Below are positions 1-13,087 of a stretch of DNA of 64,000 nucleotides, piece after piece. Source of the stretch: Stercorarius parasiticus (lineage: Eukaryota > Chordata > Aves > Charadriiformes > Stercorariidae). The position numbers and the translations under genes were made by a program. The stretch spans positions 186,001-250,000 of the forward strand of contig VWZL01000808.1 in the NCBI GenBank assembly GCA_013396915.1. The letters run 5' to 3'. The notes under the pieces are model-generated. The model made no database searches. It worked only from the letters and a program-made list of their open reading frames with translations, and was not told the origin of the DNA. Within the stretch, counting starts at the first letter, position 1. Each line of letters starts with the position of its first letter.

Positions 1-1029
1 CCATAGCAATCATCCATGGATACTGAGCATTTGATAAATACAAGTTGAGAATATTTGCGCCAAATTTTGCCTTGAAGATTGCTGCTTCCATCTAAGGTCT
101 GCAGAACAGCCCAGAATCCTACAGAGCACGAGGACAACAGCAGCATCACCTCTGAAAAAAACACTCAGTGACCACATTCCCAAGCCTCACTGGTACAGAA
201 GAGCCTGAACCAATAACTGACCCTTTGGTCAGCTTTGAAGGCCATTTGATGGGAGGCAGTCCAGGAGACCAGGCTAAATCTCATCCCAAACAAGCCTGGC
301 AAGCAGCACACAATGTAGACAGAGGTAGGGGCCCCAGCACCAGCTGTTTTCATCTATTGGTTCACTGCTAGTGCACCAAATTACTAGCATATATAGATAT
401 AGCCTAAGAGCAACAGGCAAAGAAAATAAGCTCTCTTAGAGGGCTTCCCGCAGGTTGAAATTATACACAAAAGTCACATAGAAGCTGTTTATTGAGACCA
501 GTGCTAGTAACAGCTTGCTAGCTGCAAAAGCCAGCGTAGATACTAAGAATTTTACAGCTCATGAAACCAAGAGCAAGTAAATATCTCCAGATACATTTGC
601 TTATAGTAATAGCAATTTTTAATTCAACCAAACATCAACATGCCCTCCTTTCCCCTCCAAACCCCAACAGATGCATGAATGTATGCCTAGAACGCTAAGC
701 TTGAAACAGTTCGCAACTGATGTGCAGTGAAGACAGCCCAATATTACCCTTTCACTAAGATTTATGTTAAGACTAATATCATAAAAATAACTATATTTAT
801 GCATTATCAGAATGTAGTTGATACTTTTCATGTCATAGAGGCAGATATGGCACAAGACCCATTGTAGTAAACCGTTAGTAGAAAGATGAGGATTTCCAGT
901 CATGACCCCCTGGGATTGTCACAACTGAAATGTTGTTTCAGAGAAATCTATCTTGAGGAACTTTCCCCAAACAAACAAAACAAAGCTAAAGGCACAACTC
1001 AGTATAAAGTGTTGCTAAGATGTGTAAAG

Positions 1030-1087
1030 TTTTAATCATGGTTTATTTCATATTTATGTTTTAATCATGGTTTATTTCATACTTGTT
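1030..1087. repeat. Tandem duplication, 29-bp unit, two copies
   Basis: The string TTTTAATCATGG followed by TTTATTTCATA starts at 1030 and again at 1059, a period of 29 bp, with only a few differences at the right end. The near identity suggests a recent local slippage or duplication. No function is suggested. Confidence 0.8.
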
Positions 1088-4000
1088 CATGAGGTGCTTT
1101 CTATACATTTTTACAGGAAGGAAAAAAATTTACAGGTACATTCAGAGTACTAAAAACAAGATTTGAGGCACAATTAAGGAAAATAACTGAACACACCAAG
1201 AACTTCAACACCAGAACTGTGCATAAGCTTCTACTCTATCTGCCCAGAAAACGTTTCATAAGGCAACTTGAGTTAACACATCCAACTAGTGAAATACCAC
1301 TCAAAGAAATGAAAAACACCCTCCCCCTCTAAATAATTATACCTTTCATTCATCAGTGACACGCAGCAGTTAGGATTCATAAGAGCAGATCATGAAGCTG
1401 TCTTTTCCATATTCTGCCATCTGGAAGCTTGTAATATTACACACCTCCAATTCCTTTTGGTTAGGAGACCCAATAACAGTTCACTGCCATCTGTTATTTT
1501 GGGACTCCTCACGACTATTTCATGACCCTGTCAGAGCACCACTTTGCTGTTATTGTTTATTGGGGGGGTGAACAGCTAGAACTGACATCATTATGTGTGT
1601 AGCTGTACATCCTGCAATATCTGAGACATCTCCTCCCTCCAGAGGCTCTTGTTAGAAGAACACAAGAGCCCATAAATGAGGTGTGCAAAAGTAAAATGAA
1701 ATACAATCCTTTGTAGTAAGTTATGAGTGAACTTGAGGATACTGTTCCACTCATCCATGATTATGAAAAGTTGCAAGGAGGTTGCTGTGGAGGCCTCTTT
1801 ATCCAACTCTAGGACATGGAAGAGGAAATACAACATTAGATTTTTTTAATATAGTTTGTGTTAAACACACCGGTATGTAACAGTAGACACGACAATTTTG
1901 GTAAAGCCCTCTTTGAGCAAGTGAAGAATTATGATTTAATCCTGCCCGTTTAAAAAAAAAAATAACAAAAAAACTAAACAAAAAACAACTCAAGAACATA
2001 TGCATTTANACTTTAATAATGAAAAAGATCTAGTCTCAGGTCTTCTCTGTTATATGCTACAGTTCATTTACCACAGCTAAATAAGCACAGACTGTACACA
2101 ATACATTTCAAACCAGCAAGCACCTATTTTTCTTTGCTACTCCTCACCTTTATCATATCTAAGTACTTCAGAAAGCATTAGTCATTATAGTACCCTTGTG
2201 AGGAAAGTGGCTTTATCACTGCTGTTTGGCATTAGGGTAAGTCAACCAGAGAGCACCAATTAACCCACCACAACTCATATTAGAAACCTACCGCAGAAGC
2301 AGATTTGCGTTCCAGACTGACACAACTGTACATAACCTTGCCTTCAGCATAACTCTCTTCCCACCAGTGCTGAGCGAATGCTCAGCCCCTTCCCCAAGAT
2401 TCAGAGAGCAGCAGACACGGATATTTTGGTAGCAGAGAAAGCACTGTACTGAATAACTGCTGTAGTGAACGTTAGGGATTCCCTCCTGTATTTGTTCCAA
2501 TTACAAAACAGGCTCTCCAGGTTCCACTAAAAAAAAAGCAAAGATTTCCTCATTTGCACAAGCTGCACTTATGTGGAAGGAAATGTCTGGAAAGGGATCT
2601 CACTTTAAAGGAACAATGGTCTCCAGAACAATTTGCAAAGCATAAATTCATCATCTGGATGATACCGCCTGGAAGAATTGCCCCTCAGGACAAAGGGCGT
2701 CAAGCTACTAGTAAATGTCATCTTTTTCTTTTCTTCCTTCTCCTCCCTTTTTTGTATTCCTCTGGGGGCTGAATTACTGTAGTTCTTTATTTCCCCGGAG
2801 TTCCTAAATGCTATTATTATTCCTTGGACACATCTGACTCGGAGCCCTACAACTTGCTTCCTGATAGGTTTCAGCCTAGCCTTTCTGACATGGGACAAAC
2901 TCTTCAAAGGTTTTTTAATTGATTTTAAGAATTTTATATGTTGCATGGAAGGCTGCTTTTTAGCCACAACCCATTGTACTTTATCAGTCTTTCTCCCTCA
3001 AATAATTTTAGGACATCATGAGGATTTTAGCAAGCTATTCACTAGGCTTCTGTTGAATATTCCTTACGGCCATAGAAGCTTAGTCTTCTGCGTATCTGTC
3101 TTGTGGTCATGAAACTAACCCCCAGCTGGTGCTTAAGTCAACAACAGAAATGCATGATGGAGTTAACACAGATGGATAATAGGACACTGGCAGGTTGTAA
3201 AATCTGGGGTTAATAGTGCCTTTTACCTATAATACACTACTATGCTGCTGCTTTACAGTGCCATTAGAGAGACGGATTAGTCAGTGACATGGCAACGTAG
3301 CACTCAGGTGCATGTCTGCTTCGTGCTCCCTGCTCCCATTTGTCAGACTGCCCATAGGCAGTCTGAGTTCAAACCCCTGCTCCTCCTGGGGAGGTCTGAC
3401 CCCATGTCTCCCATCTTTTAGCATACGTGCCACTCTGCAAGGCTTTACAGGTGGAGAGAGACCACAGGACCTTTGCTGGGCGGACTTAGGTTGTGGTCAC
3501 TCCAAAAAATATTCTGTGTGACTACCTATCCTGCCCTGGAATACAAATTCAGGTCTCTTAAGAACAAACGCTCAGCGCTATGTCTTGACTAAGGCAGAAT
3601 CAATACAGCAGTGCCAGAAGTCACTGCACCCAGCTTCATTCACAGGAGCAGGCCATTCCCCGAGTCTCCCTCTCTGCACAATAGGCAAGGGGAGCGCCAC
3701 AAAATACCATGGCCCTTCACTGTATTGGGCTCACCCTACTCACGTGCTCTATTACTGCAGTGAAAAATTCATACTACAATTAGAAGACAGCCCCACAAAA
3801 TCAGTTGGCAAATACTGTGTTCTGGACTAGCATAAGCCTTCAGATCACAGCCTTGAATTCAGATAATAGGAAGGAGTACTTTGTCTCTCAAAAACTTTCC
3901 TGACTTGGAAGAAATTCTACAAAAGAGAAAACAATTGCCGAATGCTTTCTTCTGTAAATGGCAGCAGGCCATTAGCGTCTTGGTTGATTTAGTCACTCGC

Positions 4001-4202
4001 TATTGGGGATTCTGAAAAGAGCCAAGCTCTAGCATTATTTTACTAGTTACATTTCCTCAAAATACAGAAGTGCTAAATCCTCTGTTTTTCCTTTGGTGAG
4101 AGATCAGTGGGAATCTCTAAGGATACATATAACCATCCAATCTCTTCGAAAATCTGAGTGCTCAAAATGTCTTTGCAATTTTTTTTTTTTTTGTGTTCAC
4201 TG

Positions 4203-4275
4203 AGACTCACTCAAGGTCACAGAACAATTTATTGTCAGAGCCAGCACGGTTTCCTTTTTCTAGACCTCTACTCTA
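4203..4275 (-). repeat. Possible ancient MIR-type SINE remnant
   Basis: On the plus strand the words CAAGGTCACAG, a short gap, then GTCAGAGCCAGCACGG and TTTCC resemble, in order and spacing, the reverse complement of the MIR SINE core. In that core a CAAGGTCACA block precedes a GGCAGAGCC block. Divergence is high, so this rests on word order recalled from the consensus, not on an alignment. A chance match cannot be excluded. Confidence 0.4.
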
Positions 4276-7221
4276 AAGACTTTAAAGTACTAGCTTCAAT
4301 ACTTCTTGTTACTTCTAATAGTACAGTATTTTTTGGACCATCTGTTTTTCCTCCATGTAACATTTGTTCCAGTGCAGTTTTCTTAGCTATTGCTACTACA
4401 CTTGAACTTACATCATTTGCATTCCTTTTTTTTTTTCTTCTTAATGATGACAAGTACCACCAAGGGCACATGTCATGCCACAGCCCAGGTATTTTTGTGC
4501 GTCTATATTTCCAATTCATGAATTTTATTGAGAACTAAGATGTTTCCTTAAAATTACCCACTGTCCGGCATTCTTAGGAAAAGGGAATAACCTACGTATT
4601 GCTTCAGCATCTTTATTATCTGTATTTCTTAGTGTACTAAAGTAAACAAGTTGTACTGGAAAGACAGACTTTTGTGCAATGAAATGGTCTTTCAAATCCC
4701 TTTCAGCAGGAACCCAAGCCCCAGGAGCAGCAGATTGTTTACCCCTTCTTCCCATTTCTTATGCGGCATCATCCTGGATGAACACTCATATATTGGCCAG
4801 TAACATCCCCCCTGGAGCTCAGGCACAGCATGTTCCCACTGCAGAGAACACCCTTCTCCTGACCCTGACGAATGATTACAGAGTAGCTCTGATGCAGCAC
4901 TACCTTTCCTGCACTGCATCATTAAGCTGGAACACAATAAAACTGCCTCTGCCATTGTACACAACTCTCAGCAACCTCCACCCTAATAAAAAAAATAGTT
5001 CTTTTTTTGCTTTCTTTATTAAAAAAACATCTCTGCATTTCACAATGGCAGCACACTCACCATTTTATTCTCCTCAGCAGATTCACTTTTACATAATAAC
5101 TTTCTCTCTCCCCAGACAAAGAAAATCTTGGTGTTAAATATCCAATCTTGCAAGCTTTATACTCTTCCAAAACAAACAGTTGTCTAACCTTGTTTCAAGC
5201 AGCAATGACTGAAGTTCCCATCTGAACCCCTATTACACTCCAGAACAATCAAATCAACACATGCTAATTAGTTTTGTACCCTCACTACCACAAATCCAGC
5301 TAAAATACTAGCTTTCTGAAAGATTTTCTATGATGACGTAATATGCAGTGTATAAAGGAGATGAAACATCCTTTATTATACAGAAACTGTGAGCAATTAT
5401 TACTCTTTCAGAGTCTTCCCTAGGCCAACCCATAAATAGTTTGATGCCTATTAAAGGAATACACAGGTCCTAAATTTCTGCACAGACTCTCCAGATTTAC
5501 ATCCACAGCCCCACTTTTTAACATGAATTCAACTGGAAGATTTCATAACAGTTTTCATGTAGATCACAGAAGAGTGCCAACAGACTAAATTATCTCACTG
5601 TCGTCAAGCCTCCCTCATTTACACCTACTCTGAGCTGGGAGAACTTTAAGACTTGCGTATTGAGGCTTATTGTAAATGTCAGTCACCATTTTGCTCCGTT
5701 ACCAGAACAATCTGAGTCTTTAAAAAAATCAATGGATTCTGGTCTCTTGGTTTCCCTGTTTCTTTAAATGCAATAAACTAAATGCAGAAGGCAATACAAA
5801 AGCACACGAGGTCACAAAAAACCAAAAGGATGGTTTGAAACTATTGCTGTATCACTAGCAACATTTGAAAGCAGTATTAACATGAAGCAAACAGTAATTA
5901 GAAACATTATTTCTTTATCCTGCCAAGAGGCTGACTGCCTCTAGTGTGATGGAAGAAAGGCACAAGATCTCCATTTCATAAATACAGGGAGCGGAGACCA
6001 AGAAATACGTACTAGAAGGAGTGATTCTCTGTAGAAGTGGTAAAGATTTGTACACTAACAGGATCTGCGTCCAAGAACCAAAGTTTCACCTGGAATTCCA
6101 GCTCTTGGAGTCCAATTCTTCTCTCGGACCCCCAGCTTTCATTTTCTCTGTAGAATAAAAGTTTTTAAGAGGGGGAACTCTGAAGGCTCAGTAAACATAG
6201 AAAGTAGAGTACGATCACAACACTTAATCATGTTTTCAGTCTGATTTTTTTTTAAGCCTGCACCAGGTTAAAACAAGACAGACATGCCACGGAATTTTAT
6301 AAAGGTGCAAGTGCTATTCCAGCTTTGTAGACAGAACATTGATTTGATCATATTGATTTTTTATTTTATTTTTTTTTAACAGAAGGAGAAGAAAGAACAA
6401 GACTTAAACCTCAGCAAGAAAAAAGGACCAATCATTTAAGAAGATTCCAAGACAAATTCAGGAAAGCAAAATACAAAGACAGCATATAATACTGTGTAGG
6501 TAAAACAAACGAACACCAGAAAAATTGAGAAACACTTCAGGTACCTTTACATGCCTGAACCCAACAGATATCAGTTCATAAATACAGAGCAGCTTCCATC
6601 ACCTACAAAATTAACAGAATAGGAACTGGAAATCTGACCGTAGAACTATAGGTATAATATTAATCATTTACATGTCAGTGTATGTGTCCTGTGGGACACA
6701 ATGTGACCTAAAGTCCCTGTCTCTTCCTTGCCCCTCTGAGGTGGGGCACAAGTCCTCTCTGCCCAGCTCTATGGCACACTGACTTGCCTTGTTGCAAGGC
6801 CCAGACATCTCCAGGTGGCATGTTTATGACTTGCAGTCCACCAAGAGGATCCTCACCTCAGCTTCCAGTGCCTTTGTACACACCCCCCTGCCATGTGTCC
6901 TGCATCCCAGAGTAGCAAGACCAAAAAAAAAAAAAAAGAATTAAAACATCTGCATAGAGTGGGTAGGAATTTTAAGATTTCTCTGGCAAATAAGTTAGCA
7001 CCTGGCTTACGAGGAACAATCCTGCCATGCAAATCCTCCTTGACTGCAGGGGCACAGGAGGTGGTACCAGATGCTGCCTCTTCAGCATACGTAGCAACTT
7101 GAGGTGTTGTGTCCATTCTTTGATTAACTTAAAGATCTTTTTATGCAGGGTTTCTTATCAGTTTGGATCGTAAGTGTTGTGGGCCTGATCTTTTTGTACT
7201 TGTAGAAAAAGAAAAGATCTA

Positions 7222-7330
7222 TGCTATTTTACAAACAGGTAAGCCAAGGCACAAAAGGGAACTCAGGTCCAGGGTTGAGAATAGGGTACAGATTCCTCGT
7301 CCCACGAGGCTCGGTCATGCTTTCAGGCAG
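7222..7330 (-). repeat. Possible ancient MIR-type SINE remnant
   Basis: The plus strand reads CTATTTTACAAACAGG, then CCAAGGCACAAAAGGGAAC. This parallels the MIR reverse-complement segment ATTTTACAGATGAGG ... GAGGCACAGAGAGG. The similarity fades after about 40 bp. Weak support; listed because this interval otherwise has no annotation. Confidence 0.3.
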
Positions 7331-10119
7331 TGGTCAGAGGAGACCTGACAAGGCACCACACCCGCTCCCTCTCACAACAAACCACAAGAGCTTAAGCAGA
7401 CATCGATTAGACTACCAAGCTGCACGCCAGCTCCTCAGCTGCAGAGATGGAAGCGACCCTATCTGGGCAGTAGTGGCTTCCGGCAGGCGCAGCCCCAGGG
7501 ACCTCTGAGGCACTTCTGTATCACAGATTTGAGATACGAGCTTGACTTCACAAGCGGTAAGCGTCCAACATACCTCTGCACACACAGAGGAAAGGCAGTG
7601 GTTTCCATGGCAACACTCATCTTAAGAGCTTTCATTTCATCCACCCTGCTCCTCTCTGCCCTGTATCCCAGTCATGCATCTCTCCCCGTGCTCATCAGCA
7701 TCCTCGCAAAAGGAGTACAGCTTTCTGCCTTCCTTCTACCTGCAGGATTCCCCCGTGTACCTGGGAAGGCAGAGAGGCCTTTGGGGACGTGCCTGAATTT
7801 TCCAGACACAATGAACAATTAGATAATGAAAACCTCAGTGGGCTTGAGAGAACGGGGATGTTTTAACTGTGAGCAATTGCAGCTTCAAATGTCACATCAC
7901 AATAAAACACGGTGGTCTTAATACTCAGGCTATGGTCCCACTGATGTAGCAAAACTGTCAAAGCATATCTCCACATACCATTTGGTCATTCATACTAGTG
8001 CGCAAATTCTCATTCCTCTTTTCCTGTATTAGTAGGGGGTTCTAGCCATGCAAAAGGGTAAACAGAAAAACCATCCAGTGTCTGTTTTTATGTAAAGTAT
8101 GTGAAGCTGTCAGACACAGAGCATGTTTCTGCATGTAGATCTGTGTGGAAAGGCAGAAGGGGACAGAGCCTGCCCTGGGGTCCAACACGCACAGAGTAGC
8201 TCCTGGGTCATGACACCTTTTGCAAGTTACTAATATGGCATCATTGCTCTGTTTCCAAAACCTAGATGTGTGGGGAAGGAATTCAAGTCTTACTCACTGT
8301 ACCCAGAGTTATCAGATTTTACTACCTGAAGTTCGCAGTGTTATTTCTTAAATTGCCTGCAACTCAACAGCAAAGCTAAGACAAGGGAAGTTTATGTCAG
8401 ATCCCCCTTTCCTCCCATAGCTCTGCTACCTCTAATCTCTCACCTGTCTTCCATTAGAAGTACCTCATGATCTGATCCCTCCCCAACTCCTAGTGACTCT
8501 CTTGCCTTTATTAGTAGTTATTTGAGGAATAACTGAGGCTTTTTCAATACCTGTATTTTTAAAGGAAGCAAAGTGCCTGGATGAGCAGGTGGTAGACTGC
8601 AGACTGAAAATACAGGAATACCCCTGCCCAGTCTGTTTCAGTAACTTTGATTATGCAGCATGAGGCAATATCATGCAGCGTCCAGCTGCGAGCGTGATCA
8701 GCAGCACCATACAGAGGCAGCTGCTGCTGCCACCACCTGCCGCGCTTCTGGGGGATACCGGTGCTCACAACAAAATGGAAAAGTCTGGCAAAGCTCAGCA
8801 ACACCCCCGGTAGGGGCACAGCCGCATTTGCAGGGAATTCACTTTCACTCTGAATTTCCAGTCTTGCAGTGCTGAGCTCTGAAGACCGATGCTGTAGTGT
8901 GGGAGAAAGAAGGGAACATGACTGTCCTATGCACAGGAACAAACACATGGTAATAAATATTTTCTTGAGACAGAAAACTCATAGTCTAACAAAAGAATCA
9001 ACAGCAAATTACAGGTGAAAGCAAATGTTAATGTACCAGTTATAGCAAATCAGTTCACTGGTTTCTTTTGTGTGTGGAGCCTAGAGCCAACGATTAGCAA
9101 TAAAAAAAAAAAATACATATTACCCTACCTTCCCACAGTACTGAAGATTACAGAGGTTGCGTTAATCAGTATAGTCAAAGATCTCTGTGAAGACTTACTT
9201 TATCTCAAGAACTTGCCTTCCAAAATAAATCTATTCTGGTAGGTAATGCCTCAGCATTATCACTGAGTTACCGTAGTAAATTCCACAATTAACTATAAAG
9301 GTGGTGTTTGGGATTGGAAAAGTGCGTATCCACTCCCATATCAGCATAGTAGATGTCAAAGTTTCTATAAATCATTAAAACCCCACAACACAAAAATCTG
9401 TGATTGTACTTCTTCCTACTCATCTCATGTTACTGCAGATCGCATCCAGAATTGATCTTTAAAGACAGCACAACCGCAGCTATTCTGGAAAATGTCAAAA
9501 ACATTTCATAACTCCTCAGCTTCAGTAAGAATAATACAGTATTTGCATGCTGTGTCATAATGACCTGTAGCTTCAATCTTGCCACAGAAAACCATAAATG
9601 GAAATTTGTCTGCTAAAAGGTGAACTTTGTCTATCATTTGCTTTCAAGCAAAAGGCATATTTGTTGCATGAATAAGTTTAAGAGGTCTCAGTTAAGGGCT
9701 AGAGGGACACTGAAAATAAGAAGTGGAATGGGGAAGATGTAGACTTTTATTGAAGAGAATATTCAGCTTTTTTTGACATCTCAATTCTATCTTTTGCTTT
9801 TCAGAAGTTTTACAGTACAATCTAAAATTGAAATGAAAAAATAGACAAAAAAGTTCTTATAAATAATGCTATCTATCCTTATTACTACATTTTGAGAGTC
9901 AAGATTCCTCTGAAGATTCTCACCCAGAGAAATTAAATGTTTATATTCAACAGGAAGAAGTTTTTCTAGACAATATTATCTGCCACAGTAAAAGTCTACA
10001 CTCCCTTCAGTCCCCTCCCACTTACACACAGGTTTCCCAACCAAACAACCCTTTCCGAATATCCCAGGCTCTCATACACAGGCAAGCTTCAAGTAGTTTG
10101 CAGGAAAAGGCTGCAGCTT

Positions 10120-10158
10120 TGCACTGCAGAGTGCACTCCTGTCCTGAATGGGACAGGA
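10120..10158. repeat. Two adjacent short inverted repeats
   Basis: Arms TGCACT (10120-10125) and AGTGCA (10130-10135) enclose a 4-base loop. They are followed directly by arms TCCTGTCC (10137-10144) and GGACAGGA (10151-10158) around a 6-base loop. Two perfect small hairpins in 39 bp is mildly unusual, but I know of no RNA family that fits. Confidence 0.5.
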
Positions 10159-11924
10159 ATGGGCAGAGGTAATACATCTTGTTACAAAACTTTTCGTGGC
10201 ATGACACTAAAAAAAAAGTATACAGAAAGCAGAGCAGTATCTGTAAAAGCCACATGCTAGAAAGACTCACTGTTATTTGCAGCCAATTCCTGCAGTGTAG
10301 CGTAGAAGAGAGCTACTTACATGCAGTTTTACCACAAACAATTATTTGCAAAATAAGAGCCCTATGTAAGATGGGATATGAATTACGGGGAAGATATAGC
10401 AGCAAGAAGAGCATTAATAATCTGTGCGGGTGCAATAACAGTACATGGTGTTACCCTGTTGACGTGATATTTAGGAACTGTTCTACCAGTGCCCAGCATA
10501 GACCTTCCCAGAGCAGTACATACCCTGCTATGTCAGCTTTCAGTCTGAGAACTTGCATTTTCAGAAAAAAACTTTACTTCTTGCGATAGCTTGACTGACA
10601 AATTTACAGTGTCCTCACTCACTCCCACATTACAAATTCACATTGCATTTGCTAAACTAAGCTATGTTGAGTTTGACGACTCTGGCACAAGAGCTCCTAA
10701 TGTCATACTAACACAAGCCTTTTATATTAGGTCAGATTCCCCTGCGGTAAAAGTTTGACACAGTCCACAGAGAAGGTCAGAACGGGAGCTAAACGGATTT
10801 ATATTAGCAATGGACCAAAGTCTAACATTTTTTCATGCTAGAACTGAAAGCAGTTTAGGGTGCTAAACAAAATCTTCAATTCACTTCATATTCTTGTTTC
10901 TGCTAGTTTTCTCTTGTTCTTCCTTACTTGCTTAGGTCTGAGGTAGTGCTTTCTATAGGAGGGGGAAAATATCACAGTCCTTTCAGTTACATTTGACTTT
11001 CCCCCTCTTTCAAATTGCCATAATTACTAATTATGATTGTGCACATATCAGCATGTTTTCTTAAGAACATTTTCTGTGTTAAGAGATAAGCTAGCTCCCT
11101 ACCTCATGCACTCGCCTACACTCCAGCTCCATTATGAAAGCAAACATACATTTTTCAAAGCAGCTGATGGAAGTCTTGGGTCCCTGGCAGCCACACTTGA
11201 TAAATGACCAAATCACACAAGCTTTGCCTAGTCCATTTGCTTTACTGAAAGTAGTTTATTTTTAATGTTAGAGAAGTAAAAAAATTAAGAAGTCTTATTA
11301 AATAAATGCAATCTAGAACCAGATTATTGTCCCAGGACAGAAAAAAAAAAAAGAGTATGAGATTTCTGTATTTCATATTAGACACACATTTGTTCACATC
11401 GTTTTGACTGCTAACTTTCAATCTCATGTCAGGTCATATGGGGGAAAAAGGACTTCAGTACAGAAAACAGAAATATCCACTTAGAACACTTGGTCTCTGT
11501 ATCTATTCCCAGCACAAATTCCGATTATGGTAATGTCTTCCAGATCCAAGCAATGACAAGAGTACTTAGTGTAATGCTAAAAAGATCAAATAAAAATAAA
11601 TAAAAGGGTGGGTGACAACATCAAAACACCATAAAATACTCAGTGAGGGGAAAAAAAACATCCCGAGGACAAATGCTAAGGGGAAAAAATTCAGAAAGTT
11701 CCAGTGGTTTGAAAGAATCTAGTGTGCAATGCTATATTTATGTGCAACCATTTTCAACCTAAACCTTTTTTTACTTCAATTTTGCACTTGCGTAAAAGGA
11801 TATAAAAGTAGAATCTATCATTGGAAAGGGCACATACAAATACAGGCCTGTGCAGAGAAGTACAGCTAGTGATTTAAAGTGTAAGACTCAGATCAGAGGC
11901 AGGAAGACCTATTCCCTTCTGCCT

Positions 11925-12000
11925 TGATAAGGCAGAGCTCACTGAAGTCCAAGGGAGCCCACTGATTTCATTGGGCACCAGGCTTTAACTTCCAGGCTTC
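11925..12000 (-). repeat. Possible ancient CR1/L3-type LINE remnant
   Basis: Read on the minus strand, CCAATGAAATCAGTGGGCTC and GGACTTCAGTGAGC resemble the 'cattgacttcagtgggc' words typical of very old amniote CR1/L3 LINE 3' regions. It is heavily diverged and short. The call is by word similarity only. Confidence 0.3.
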
Positions 12001-13065
12001 AAATGCATCTTCCACTTGGGAAATGATGGCTATGTAGGCTGCTAAAGCAAGCAGAAAAAAGAAAATTAACTAAACCAAATGCCAGGCTCAAGTTTTGACC
12101 TCCACTTGAAAGTGTTTGCTTCTCTGCACATACCTGAGCTTTCTCACTGACTTACTGGCAAACACTGACTTTTCAGAAGCTATCTTTATTTGCAGCCTTC
12201 AAAACAGCACCTAAGGGACTGACAAGTTCCCTGTGCCATTTACACCTTCCCCCAATCCTGCAAGTAAGACCGTGTTCTTTGTGAGGCCGCTTCCTCACAT
12301 TTTCTCCTCAGAAGCTACCCGAATGGATTGGGTGTGACATTCAGCTTCGAAATACTGTCACTCACCAGCAGTCTGTCAACACAAGGCCAAACCTTAGCAG
12401 CTTTCGTTTTCCCTCCTCAGTTTTCTTTTAATAGCAAAGACAGACACAAGCTAATACTTGCCATAACACCCACTTACCTGGGATTGTCCATTTCCTCAAG
12501 CCACTGCTAAGGGAGCCCATTTGAACAGATTCCTGGGAAAGATACTAAAACCTGGTGCTTATATCTTGGAAATTTGGAACAGCAGGTCACATTTCTAATC
12601 ACAAGAGCTAAAAGCGAAGCTTCTCTCTTGGAAGCTTACATAAAACAGCAGTTATAAAGAAACACTTCTGTAACTTGACCTTAAATAACTTTCAAATATA
12701 AAATTCTGAAAACAAATTTAAAACATTGCAGTCTACAAACAAGAATGAATTCAGCTGTCCACAAAACACTTGGATGATGCACGAATTTAAATCGTGTATT
12801 TCACTCTGACTTTTAAGAGCAATATTCTAGTTTCCAACAATTTTAAGACATGAGACTTGGCAGACAATGCTGTTTACCAAGTCCTCAAAATGCAACGTGA
12901 TGCTGGCTGAATAGAGAAATCCATTTATTTTGCTCATCAAAAGGAGACTGGATTGTAGCATTTCTATTTGATAAAGCACCTACCACTGCAGAAGTCCGCA
13001 CCTCTCTGCTCCACATAAGCTTCTAGAAAATGAGAAATAAATAAATAAAAAAGCACCTTTACTTA

Positions 13066-13087
13066 CAAACTTCCTTAAGGAAGTTTG
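13066..13087. repeat. Perfect 22-bp palindrome with back-to-back ETS-like cores
   Basis: The 11-base half CAAACTTCCTT is followed immediately by its exact reverse complement AAGGAAGTTTG. Each half carries an AGGAAGT word, which fits the ETS-family GGAA core, so the palindrome is two ETS-like sites facing each other without a spacer. Binding is inferred, not shown. Confidence 0.6.

Noticed and set aside
3355..3400. tRNA-like B-box word GAGTTCAAACCCC considered as a tRNA gene or SINE head
   Set aside because: No A box at the right distance, no cloverleaf arms and no SINE body following.
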